Source: an uncultured Bacillus sp.
GTDB taxonomy: Bacteria > Bacillota > Bacilli > Bacillales_B > DSM-18226
NCBI RefSeq assembly: GCF_946478885.1
Contig: NZ_CAMLDX010000101.1
Coordinates: 1 to 12,143, forward strand
Direction: 5' to 3'
Length of the DNA: 12,143 nucleotides
The notes beneath the pieces were generated by a model, which was not told where the DNA came from, searched no databases, and saw only the letters and a program-made list of their open reading frames with translations. Numbering within the stretch: position 1 is the first letter of the stretch; every line of letters begins with the position of its first letter. Positions 1 to 5,992 of this stretch are shown one piece after another. The position numbers were made by a program, and so were the translations under genes.

Positions 1-159
1 TGAATAATAAAAAAAGGAAAAAAAATCAATGATGTATGGAAAAGTGGATGGATGCTTCTCACTTTTCTCTCTGTCTTGAATATTTAACAAGTATTTGCAT
101 AATTCAATGGATGTTTGCGCAATTTAATTGTACATATAGGCCGAGGGAGGGATAGGGAA

Positions 160-420
160 TTGCCATACCACAAAAATAAGCAGCAGGCCTTTCAAGCTGC
201 ACAACAGGGCGTAGAGGATGCTGAAGAAATATTTTATGAAATCGTCCAAGATTCAGCAAGCTATGGTCATCAGTTGAAGCATTTAAAGCAAGAAGTAAAT
301 GAGGCCTTTCAGCAAATCGAAAATGCTATGGAAGTTGCAACAGAACATCAGCGGGTTCAACTGCAGCAGTTTCAAAATGATTTACGAAAAATGGTAGATG
401 AGGTCAATTCAACATTTTGA
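160..420 (+). CDS. small glutamine-rich helical protein of unknown function (TTG start)
   Basis: The gene encodes 86 residues, rich in Gln, Glu and Ala, with heptad-like spacing that suggests two long helices or a short coiled coil. There is no signal peptide or membrane segment. I place the start at the TTG at 160 because GGAGG at 146-150 lies nine bases upstream. The frame is open back to another TTG at 115, but that one has no ribosome site. sspP follows after 38 bases on the same strand, so the two may be co-transcribed, which would hint at a role in sporulation; this is inference from position only. The general look (a QLQQFQ-type stretch near the C-terminus) recalls small Bacillus families of unknown function such as DUF3813 or DUF2524, but I cannot confirm membership. 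No convincing promoter was found; GAATA (78-82) and CATAATT (98-104) resemble sigma-G elements but are only 15 bases apart. Confidence 0.7.
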   Translation: MPYHKNKQQAFQAAQQGVEDAEEIFYEIVQDSASYGHQLKHLKQEVNEAFQQIENAMEVATEHQRVQLQQFQNDLRKMVDEVNSTF

Positions 421-458
421 TAAGCTAATTTGTAAAAATACACAGGTGGGATTTGCAA

Positions 459-596
459 ATGAATAAAAATGACGGGAAAGATATGCGTAAGAATGCACCA
501 AAAGTATCTGGACAACCGGAGCCGTTAAGCGGCTCCCATAAAGTTAAAAATCGAAATCATACAAGACAAAAGAATAAATCGCATCATGATATGTAA
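459..596 (+). CDS. sspP: small acid-soluble spore protein P (SspP/CotL family)
   Basis: The gene encodes 45 very basic, hydrophilic residues starting [15 protein letters not shown], with the family core [20 protein letters not shown] and the ending SHHDM. This closely follows the Bacillus SspP protein (about 48 residues), a minor small acid-soluble protein packed in the spore core; in B. subtilis sspP is transcribed in the forespore by sigma-G together with sspO. The ribosome site GGTGGG (445-450) lies eight bases before the ATG. A strong terminator follows directly. Here the gene stands behind an unrelated helical protein rather than sspO. The match is from recall of the family sequence and is clear over nearly the whole length. 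Confidence 0.92.
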   Translation: MNKNDGKDMRKNAPKVSGQPEPLSGSHKVKNRNHTRQKNKSHHDM

Positions 597-604
597 AAAA
601 AGAG

Positions 605-638
605 AAAAACTGCTGGTTGTTGAATCCAGCAGTTTTTT
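605..638 (+). terminator. intrinsic terminator of sspP
   Basis: CTGCTGG (610-616) pairs with CCAGCAG (626-632). The stem is extended by flanking A and T runs, and T633-638 forms the U-tract. It lies nine bases after the sspP stop. Confidence 0.9.
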
Positions 639-779
639 GCTTTTCTGTGCTGACATAAATGTGTATTTCAATTCACATTGCATAACGTAATCATGAATGT
701 ACAGCTAGTTTATCATAACCCTCGTTGAATATATCCATCTTTCCATTTGTCTTCAAGTACTTTTACAAGGCTTTTAATA

Positions 780-808
780 GAGCATTCTCATAACGGAATG
801 CTCCTTTT
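780..808. terminator. possible terminator between sspP and selA
   Basis: GAGCATTC (780-787) and GAATGCTC (796-803) form an 8-bp stem with an 8-base loop. TTTT follows on the plus strand; the minus-strand tract (TATT) is poorer. It lies 33 bases beyond the selA stop and is the only candidate terminator for selA. The rest of the 597-840 interval holds nothing I recognise apart from a short AATGTG/CACATT dyad at 658-679. Confidence 0.45.
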
Positions 809-840
809 AGCTTTATAAAATCATTCTTTCAACACAAAAC

Positions 841-2250
841 TCATTTAATCGAGACCAAGGCTCCGATTAAAAACTGCACTTCTTCATCTGTCATAGTTCT
901 TAAATCAACATAAATTTCATCATTTTGGATCCTGACGACAATTGCAGGAGAATAACGATTTCTTAAAGCATTTGCAACATAAGAGGATGAAAGCTGTTTA
1001 TGCTTGAGAACCGCTGTATAAGTAGGCAACTTAACCTCAGGCATTGTCCCTCCACCTACTCTGCTTGTACTTTCCTTTATCATCGTATAATATAAATCCG
1101 TTTCTTTAATCAAGCTAGTCAGGAACCGCTCCGTTCGTTTCATAATTTCTTCCTTAGTTGCTAATAAATCACGTATAACTGGAATTTTCTGTAGTTCGTC
1201 TTTCCCTTTGGCATAATGCATCAAGGTACCTTCCAAAGCCGCAAGCGTCATTTTATCAACACGCAGCACACGGGCCAGCTGATGCTTTTTTAGTATCTCA
1301 ATTAAATGTTTTTTTCCAGCAATAATTCCAGCCTGGGGACCGCCCAAAAGTTTGTCTCCGCTAAAGGATACAAGGTCTGCTCCCATCTGAAGCACTTCTC
1401 CCACTACTGGTTCATCGCCTATCCCATATTTTCGAAAATCATACAGTACCCCACTGCCTAGGTCCTCATAAAAAATAATATCATCATGCTTTCCAGCCAA
1501 TTCAGTCAAATCTTTGCTTTCTACACTTTCTGTAAAGCCAATTACCTTAAAATTACTGGAATGTACTTTCAAAATCATTCTTGTTTCTTCATTAATTGCT
1601 TTTTCGTAGTCAAAGAGATGCGTTTTATTCGTTGTTCCGACTTCAACTAGCTTTGCGCCGCTCTCTTCCATAATTGCCGATATCCTGAAGGAACCGCCTA
1701 TTTCCACAAGTTGCCCTCTTGATACAATTACTTCTTTATCAATAGCTAAGGCACGTAACACTAGATAAACAGCTGCAGCATTATTATTCACAACCATAGC
1801 TGCCTCCGCACCTGTTATTCTTTTTAGCAACTCTTCCACGTGTACATGCCTCGAACCTCGTTCCCCTTCAATTAATTTGAATTCTAGATTGGAATATTGC
1901 TGGGCAACTTCAGAAACATGTTTGACCGTTTCATCACTTAGACGTGCTCTTCCTAAATTGGTATGAAGAATGATACCTGTGGCATTGATAACCTTTTTTA
2001 AAGTATAACTAAACTGGCTATTAACTGTGCATTCTATTTGAGTAAAAAGTTCGTTAATAAATGCCTTATCCCCCGGATCCGGGCCAGTCCATTTATTTTG
2101 TAACAGTAATTCTCTTACGCCATTTAACACGTCAACTGAAATACTTGTCAAATGTTCCTGATCTATTTCATATGTCTTCATTAAAAATGTAAACCGTTCA
2201 TTTTTCTGCAGTTCATGAACGGGAGGCAATGCTCGTAATAGATGCTTCAT
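841..2250 (-). CDS. selA: L-seryl-tRNA(Sec) selenium transferase (selenocysteine synthase)
   Basis: SelA is a PLP enzyme that converts Ser-tRNA(Sec) into Sec-tRNA(Sec) using selenophosphate, acting as a large ring-shaped cytosolic oligomer. The 469-residue length is typical of the bacterial family. Visible marks are an N-terminal helical domain beginning LLRALPPVHEL, the core INATGIILHTNLGRA at about residues 88-102, the run NNNAAAV near 155, and the PLP-binding lysine K300 in SFSGDKLLGGPQAG. The start is supported by GGAGG (2260-2264) nine bases upstream. A TATAAT box with a TG extension lies at 2284-2289. selA and selD lie either side of a spore-type hsp20 gene on opposite strands, so they are not one operon. 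The selD product supplies its selenium donor. No truncation or frameshift is seen. Confidence 0.96.
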   Translation of the reverse strand: MKHLLRALPPVHELQKNERFTFLMKTYEIDQEHLTSISVDVLNGVRELLLQNKWTGPDPGDKAFINELFTQIECTVNSQFSYTLKKVINATGIILHTNLGRARLSDETVKHVSEVAQQYSNLEFKLIEGERGSRHVHVEELLKRITGAEAAMVVNNNAAAVYLVLRALAIDKEVIVSRGQLVEIGGSFRISAIMEESGAKLVEVGTTNKTHLFDYEKAINEETRMILKVHSSNFKVIGFTESVESKDLTELAGKHDDIIFYEDLGSGVLYDFRKYGIGDEPVVGEVLQMGADLVSFSGDKLLGGPQAGIIAGKKHLIEILKKHQLARVLRVDKMTLAALEGTLMHYAKGKDELQKIPVIRDLLATKEEIMKRTERFLTSLIKETDLYYTMIKESTSRVGGGTMPEVKLPTYTAVLKHKQLSSSYVANALRNRYSPAIVVRIQNDEIYVDLRTMTDEEVQFLIGALVSIK

Positions 2251-2283
2251 CGTTGAAAACCTCCATAGTTAATTCACTTATTT

Positions 2284-2289
2284 ATTATA
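2284..2289 (-). promoter_or_regulatory. extended -10 promoter of selA
   Basis: On the minus strand TGATATAAT gives a perfect -10 with the TGn extension. The -35 region is weak (TTTCCA-like). Transcription would start near 2277, leaving a leader of about 27 bases before the selA ATG. Confidence 0.55.
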
Positions 2290-2298
2290 TCATCTTTC

Positions 2299-2325
2299 AC
2301 TTATTGGAAACTCTAGCATACCTTA
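2299..2325 (+). promoter_or_regulatory. sigma-K-like promoter of the hsp20/cotP-like gene
   Basis: AC at 2299-2300, a 16-base spacer, then GCATACCTTA with CATACCTTA at 2317-2325. This fits the B. subtilis sigma-K pattern (AC, 16-17 bases, CATAnnnTA). Transcription would start near 2331, just ahead of the ribosome site at 2335-2341. The motif is short, so chance occurrence is possible, but it suits a spore-coat gene. Confidence 0.5.
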
Positions 2326-2352
2326 AATTGTATTAAGGGGGATTAAAGAAAA

Positions 2353-2751
2353 ATGATATACGGAAATAAGGAACATTTGCTCAAAATGGAGGAAATCGAT
2401 CAGTGGCTTGAAGATTTTTTTTTAGATCCGTTGACATCCTATTTAGATGAGTCTGAATTTCGGATTGACTTATTTGAAACAGCTGAAGAGTTTATTGTGG
2501 AAGCATTGCTCCCTTCCTGTCGGTCCCAAGATATAGATATACAATTGGGACAAAACAGTATTACAATTGAAGCACATTGGGGGAATAATGAAAAAGACAT
2601 AAAACAAAGAACCATTTCTTTCCCCTTCCCTGTAATAGATTATAAAGTTACTGCTGGTTTTCAAGAGGATGTTCTGGAAATATATATTTTCAAACATAAA
2701 TTTTGCTTAGAAAAATTACAAAAGGTCCCAATTGACATAACAAAAATCTAG
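2353..2751 (+). CDS. Hsp20/alpha-crystallin protein, CotP-like spore coat candidate
   Basis: The gene encodes 132 residues. An alpha-crystallin domain covers about residues 35-130: the first strands FRIDLFETAEEFIVEALLP, then SITIEAHW, then VTAGFQEDVLEIYIFK, which corresponds to the family A-x-x-x-n-GVL-x-I block (here EDVL replaces the usual GVL). The short acidic N-terminal arm and the lack of a clear C-terminal IxI tail are unlike general small heat-shock chaperones and more like the spore-coat branch (CotP in B. subtilis). AAGGGGG (2335-2341) lies 11 bases before the ATG, and a sigma-K-like promoter precedes it, which supports mother-cell expression late in sporulation. It sits between selA and selD with no obvious link to selenium. 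A 3' hairpin (2752-2782) lacks a U-tract. The family is clear; the coat role is inferred. Confidence 0.82.
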   Translation: MIYGNKEHLLKMEEIDQWLEDFFLDPLTSYLDESEFRIDLFETAEEFIVEALLPSCRSQDIDIQLGQNSITIEAHWGNNEKDIKQRTISFPFPVIDYKVTAGFQEDVLEIYIFKHKFCLEKLQKVPIDITKI

Positions 2752-2886
2752 CAGAGACAAATGATCAGTTTTTATGTCGCTGTTAAACCTTCACAATATA
2801 TCCCATCTCTCACACTCTCTTTCCCCATCTTGTTATATGTGCTTTTCGTCAAAAAAACTTGTATACTAAGATTGGAGGTGATTAAT

Positions 2887-3936
2887 GTGAGTGAGCAAGA
2901 AAAAATCCGCCTTACTTCATTATCAAGCAAAGCTGGTTGAGGCTGTAAGATTGGTCCAGAGGACTTAGCGCAAGTTTTGCGCTTATTGCCAGAACAAGAA
3001 AAAGTTCCAGAATTGCTGGTTGGTCATGAGACATCTGATGATGCCGGGGTATATCAGCTTACAGACTCCATTGCTTTAATACAGACCATTGATTATTTTA
3101 CTCCTGTTGTAGATGATCCATATATGTTTGGTCAAATTGCAGCTGCAAATGCATTGAGTGACGTGTACGCTATGGGAGGAACGCCAAAAACCGTTTTAAA
3201 TATAGTTGGTTATCCGGTGAAGAAATTGGGCAGTGAAATGCTGGCTGAAATTTTGCGCGGTGGAGCTAATAAAGTAAAGGAAGCCGGAGCGGTCTTAGTC
3301 GGTGGTCATTCGATCGATGACCAGGAACCAAAATATGGTTTATCTGTTACCGGAATCGTACATCCGGATAAAGTATGGCGAAATGTCGGTGCTGTTCCTG
3401 GAAATGTTCTAGTTTTAACAAAACCGATTGGTGTCGGTATTCTTACAACAGGAATAAAGCGCTGTGTAGTTACTCCTGAGCAGGAAAAAAATGTAACAGA
3501 AGCTATGGCATTATTAAATAAAAATGCAGCTGACGTACTTTCTTCCTATACTCCAAGCGCAGTTACAGATGTAACTGGATTTGGTTTGCTGGGTCATGCA
3601 AGTGAAATGGCGCGCGGTAGTCACGTTAGTCTCATCATTCATTTTAAAAAAGTTCCAGTACTCGATGGTGCTTTAGAATTAGCCAGACAAGGAGTTGTCC
3701 CAGGAGGTTCAAAATCGAATCATAGATGGCTTAAGCAGGATGTTGATTATCAAGACATTGCTGAAGAAGAGCAGTTGCTATTATGTGATGCTATTACTTC
3801 AGGGGGCTTGCTGATTGCATTGAATCCTTCTGATGCTGAAAAATATGTCCAAGCACTAAAAGAAGCCGGACAGGATTCCTGGATTATTGGTGAAGTAGTT
3901 GAAAAGCAAGAAAAGTTAATTACTGTTAACAGGTAA
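2887..3936 (+). CDS. selD: selenide, water dikinase with in-frame UGA selenocysteine
   Basis: SelD makes selenophosphate from selenide and ATP, the selenium donor for SelA. The full gene is 349 residues, the usual length. The GTG start at 2887 has GGAGGTGAT (2874-2882) at ideal spacing. Codon 18 is TGA (2938-2940) in the motif Ala-Gly-Sec-Gly-Cys-Lys; it aligns with Cys17 of E. coli SelD, and Lys21 matches the essential Lys20. Further marks are QTIDYFTPVVDDPYMFG, AAANALSDVYAMGG, GGHSIDD and TDVTGFGLLGH, the nucleotide and metal binding blocks. The downstream half (2977-3936) alone would be mis-called as a shorter protein lacking the active site. The TGA can only be read if SelB and tRNA(Sec) are present; a working selA nearby makes that likely. 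A simple nonsense mutation is the alternative, but the exact position and the hairpin behind it argue strongly against it. Confidence 0.95.
2938..2970 (+). promoter_or_regulatory. SECIS-like element downstream of the selD UGA
   Basis: Directly after the UGA, GGUCC (2953-2957) pairs with GGACU (2961-2965) around the loop AGA (2958-2960). An alternative fold pairs UAAG (2946-2949) with CUUA (2964-2967) below UCC/GGA. The loop begins 18 bases after the UGA and has G among its first two bases, matching the published layout of bacterial SECIS elements bound by SelB. Confidence 0.75.
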
Positions 3937-3965
3937 AGATAAGTCTCCCTTAACTTTACCTGTTT
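3928..3965 (+). terminator. hairpin over the selD stop, probable terminator
   Basis: AACAGGTAAAG (3928-3938) pairs perfectly with CTTTACCTGTT (3954-3964). The stem includes the selD TAA. The U-tract is only TGTTTC, so termination may be partial. Confidence 0.6.
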
Positions 3966-4013
3966 CATACACAAAACAACCTTACCTATGAAGAAAGTTA
4001 AAACGAAAATACA

Positions 4014-4042
4014 TTGACTAGATGGCATGAAGTGATTATAAT
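4014..4042 (+). promoter_or_regulatory. sigma-A promoter of the tRNA-Arg gene
   Basis: TTGACT (4014-4019), a 17-base spacer, and TATAAT (4037-4042). The predicted start is near 4049, about 12 bases before the mature tRNA. Confidence 0.85.
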
Positions 4043-4060
4043 TAATTATTGTCATCAACT

Positions 4061-4134
4061 GTCCCAGTAGCTCAGCAGGATAGAGCAACAGTTTCCTAAA
4101 CTGTAGGTCGGAGGTTCGAATCCTCTCTGGGACG
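4061..4134 (+). tRNA. tRNA-Arg (anticodon CCU)
   Basis: A complete cloverleaf is visible: acceptor GUCCCAG/CUGGGAC (4061-4067 with 4127-4133) and discriminator G4134; D stem GCUC/GAGC; anticodon stem ACAGU/ACUGU with loop UUCCUAA and anticodon CCU at 4095-4097; variable loop AGGUC; T stem GGAGG/CCUCU with loop TTCGAAT. CCU decodes AGG (Arg). CCA is not encoded. It has its own promoter and a hairpin terminator five bases downstream. Part of the gene is repeated at 6320-6355, which marks it as the integration target of an element. Confidence 0.97.
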
Positions 4135-4138
4135 TATT

Positions 4139-4169
4139 AGAAAGCTTGATATATCAGGCTTTCTTTTTA
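4139..4169 (+). terminator. intrinsic terminator after tRNA-Arg
   Basis: AGAAAGCTTGA (4139-4149) pairs with TCAGGCTTTCT (4154-4164) around TATA, one G-U pair, followed by TTTTTAT. Confidence 0.88.
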
Positions 4170-4340
4170 TTTCCTACAAATCAAACTTTGCAAAAAATCA
4201 CAAATTGGGGTTGAAATAGGACAGGCTTTATTTTTTAAAACAAATTCACTTCCCTATTTGCCCAAACTGATTGAAAAGCATATCCCTTCCATATTTGTTT
4301 TAATCTTTAGATATCACCCTTAACGTTCCGGCTCAGTTTT

Positions 4341-4403
4341 CAAAAAAGCCCCTCTCTACTGAGTAGAAAGGGATCTGGAAAGAAAGAAGTTTGGGAACTC
4401 CAT
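4341..4403 (-). ncRNA. predicted small RNA of about 60 nt
   Basis: On the minus strand a TTGAAT/TATGAT promoter (17-base spacer) is followed within about 60 bases by a 10-bp hairpin (one mismatch, 4350-4359 with 4363-4372) and six Us (4347-4342). No start codon with a ribosome site lies between. The ends are predicted, not observed. It may be a true small RNA or a leftover leader and attenuator. Confidence 0.4.
4342..4372 (-). terminator. minus-strand intrinsic terminator
   Basis: Minus strand: CCCTTTCTAC and GTAGAGAGGG pair around TCA with one mismatch, then GCTTTTTT. Confidence 0.75.
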
Positions 4404-4409
4404 GCTAAT

Positions 4410-4438
4410 ATCATATCCACTTATTACCATATATTCAA
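4410..4438 (-). promoter_or_regulatory. minus-strand sigma-A-like promoter
   Basis: On the minus strand TTGAAT (4438-4433), 17 bases, TATGAT (4415-4410). The upstream 12 bases TATATTCAAGTT (plus, 4430-4441) recur at 4503-4514, where no good -10 follows. Confidence 0.5.
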
Positions 4439-4443
4439 GTTAT

Positions 4444-4469
4444 ACAAAAAAGCCCTATATAACATAGGG
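4444..4469 (-). terminator. minus-strand intrinsic terminator
   Basis: CCCTAT (4453-4458) and ATAGGG (4464-4469) form the stem. On the minus strand it is followed by GCTTTTTT. The matching promoter was not found; it would terminate any minus-strand transcript from 4480-4700. Confidence 0.75.
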
Positions 4470-4699
4470 TCTTAGAAAGTTCTATCCGTTGTCTACTTAA
4501 TGTATATTCAAGTTCAATTTAAAAATTCATGATGATTGAAATTAAATAAGCCAGATATACTATAAATGTATTTTTAAGGGAGAGCAGCAATGAAGTAAAC
4601 TAATCAAAAAAGTGTATTAAGCAAATTCGAGTATATATATCCATCTTTCGAGAGCCCCATCATTCATAGAGAAATTCATGGGGAAAAATATTTAACAAA

Positions 4700-4940
4700 A
4701 ATAAAAAAGCCATAATAAAATTATGACTTTTAAAATACTTCACGATTAAAAACTTGTTGTAGTTATATATCAAGACAAATTGCCGCGGTAGTATCTTTAA
4801 AACCTAAACGACGTATGCCCTACCTCTCATACATCCTTACGACTCCTTAGTCGATCCAGTGTGATTAGTTCTCAATTAAGAGTTAAGAACGCCAAAAAAT
4901 TTATTTCATCTATGATAATTCAAGTTCGTTCGATAAGTGT
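4700..4940 (-). ncRNA. possible structured RNA of about 240 nt
   Basis: An extended -10 (TGGTATGAT, minus strand, 4947-4952) is followed by three hairpins and then a terminator. The hairpins lie at 4868-4890 (8 bp), 4840-4853 (CGACT/AGTCG) and 4810-4835 (8 bp, loop 10), with the terminator at 4702-4728. In three of the four stems a G-U pair keeps the helix continuous only when the minus strand is read; on the plus strand those positions are A-C mismatches. An AAGGAG stretch before a four-codon frame (MYER) lies inside hairpins 2-3. The -35 is weak, so the start is uncertain. I do not recognise a known RNA family. Confidence 0.38.
4702..4728 (-). terminator. minus-strand intrinsic terminator
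   Basis: Minus strand: AGTCATAAT pairs with ATTATGGCT (one U-G) around TTT, followed by TTTTTT over 4707-4702. Confidence 0.75.
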
Positions 4941-5171
4941 TATTACATCATACCACACTAGACAAATAAAAGAAAGTTATTTTGAAACATATTTTTTTCA
5001 GCAAAACAAAAGAGTCCATTTCTGAGCTTTCATTAATAAAGTATTTAATTCGTCTTTTATTAGACACGAACTGCAATAATAGAAGAAGCTATTAGTTTGT
5101 TTGTAAAAATCACATTCTTAGTAGTGGTGACATATTCACATATTCGTCAGTCCACCGTTATTTACGTAAAA

Positions 5172-5258
5172 TAAAAAAAGCGCACGGAGGATGCTTTAAC
5201 ATCCAAACCGAGCGCGCGAAGGAAAATTCATTGAGAAATTTCCTCGACTGATATGAGT
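5172..5258 (-). ncRNA. predicted small RNA or leader of about 87 nt with an 11-codon ORF
   Basis: A consensus TTGACA/TATAAT promoter reads into a short unit that ends at a strong GC-rich terminator. The RNA would have a first hairpin GGAAA/UUUCC (about 5221-5243, with an inner 3-bp stem) and the terminator hairpin. Inside it GAGGA (5245-5241) lies nine bases before an ATG (5231) that opens an 11-codon frame, MNFPSRARFGC, whose stop (5196-5198) falls in the terminator loop. This could be a regulatory RNA, a small peptide gene, or a leader-peptide attenuator whose downstream gene has been lost; no coding frame follows the terminator on the minus strand. Confidence 0.5.
5173..5215 (-). terminator. 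GC-rich minus-strand intrinsic terminator
   Basis: Plus strand GCGCACGG (5180-5187) pairs with CCGAGCGC (5208-5215, one mismatch) and GGATG (5189-5193) with CATCC (5200-5204). On the minus strand seven Us follow (5179-5173). Confidence 0.88.
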
Positions 5259-5264
5259 AATTTA

Positions 5265-5293
5265 ATTATAGAGAAAAGGATCGATATTGTCAA
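5265..5293 (-). promoter_or_regulatory. consensus sigma-A promoter on the minus strand
   Basis: TTGACA (5293-5288) and TATAAT (5270-5265) are both perfect and separated by exactly 17 bases. The predicted start is an A near 5258. No open frame longer than 11 codons with a ribosome site follows, so its product is an RNA or a very short peptide. Confidence 0.88.
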
Positions 5294-5784
5294 CGTTAGT
5301 TTCGCTTCGCTAATGCAATCGAACATATATTTGTTGTTGAACAATACTCCACAAGAACGGTGTTAAGATGGAAATATAATAATCCTATTTTTGATAGGAC
5401 TACGGAATATCTTAACGCAAAGTATCTTGCATCGGCGACCAATTATTCACCTTAGCCGGAGATAAATGTGCGAAAATTACATCCAGTAATATGATCCTAT
5501 CTAAATTTATAAGTAATTCGTATCGAAAATGTACACTTTTTTACCGATATCCCTTACATTCATTCGTACATTCGTCTAAAATTATCCTACCTACTAACGC
5601 GAGAATTACTAATAGAGGTACAGTCCCGAAAATGCGGATTTACAACGATAAGAGTTTTGAGACAAGTCATACGGGATACTATTAAGCTTTATTTCCCATA
5701 TTATTGACTTTACCCCAATAGGGTTTACTCTATTGAGATTGTGAATGTTATGATAACTGGATTGTATACACTATTCATGTCAAG
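5294..5784. other. gene-free stretch with one long nested hairpin
   Basis: I see no credible gene here. At 5360-5418 GTGTTAAGAT and ATCTTAACGC form a 10-bp outer stem (U-G on the plus strand) enclosing TCCTAT/ATAGGA (5383-5388 with 5394-5399). A CAATAG/CTATTG dyad follows near 5715-5735. The 64-codon open frame at 5491-5685 has no ribosome site and no protein-like composition. Confidence 0.5.
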
Positions 5785-5811
5785 AGCTATCTTTTTGGAT
5801 GGCTTTTTTTG
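5785..5811 (+). terminator. plus-strand intrinsic terminator
   Basis: AGCTATC (5785-5791) pairs with GATGGCT (5798-5804), one G-U pair, followed by T5804-5810. What transcript it ends is not clear. Confidence 0.8.
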
Positions 5812-5896
5812 TCAATATTTTTTATGAATTGTCATAAAGATTTCATTTTTGAAGACTATGATGTAAATAATAAATCAGTTAAAGGTGGAATTTAAA

Positions 5897-5992
5897 ATGC
5901 AAGAAGGATTAGAACGGATGAAATTTGTTTTTTCAGGTATCGGTGCATTAGTGGTTTTCGGAGTAGTTTTATCATTAGGAAGTTTATTTTAA
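5897..5992 (+). CDS. 31-residue single-helix membrane peptide, unknown
   Basis: The frame runs MQEGLERMKFVFSGIGALVV and continues hydrophobic to the end (FGVVLSLGSLF). It has a short amphipathic N-terminus with two acidic and two basic residues before one transmembrane helix at about residues 10-31. AAAGGTGG at 5881-5888 lies eight bases before the ATG. It stands alone between terminators at 5785-5811 and 6081-6110, inside the suspected element relic. Small Bacillus membrane peptides of this size can be type I toxins or regulatory peptides, but the lysine-rich tail usual for BsrG/TxpA-type toxins is missing. I do not recognise a family. The ribosome site and composition make translation likely. 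Confidence 0.6.
   Translation: MQEGLERMKFVFSGIGALVVFGVVLSLGSLF

Noticed and set aside
115..159. TTG at 115 as start of the first gene
   Set aside because: No ribosome site precedes it; the TTG at 160 has GGAGG at nine bases.
4135..5480. CRISPR array
   Set aside because: No regularly spaced repeats; the only repeat is one 12-base pair of copies.
5540..5630. Minus-strand hydrophobic frame (contains FGTVPLLVILALVG)
   Set aside because: It has no usable start codon or ribosome site and stops on both sides; may be chance or a relic.
5491..5685. 64-codon open frame on the plus strand
   Set aside because: No ribosome site and no protein-like or family-like composition; it lies in decayed DNA.
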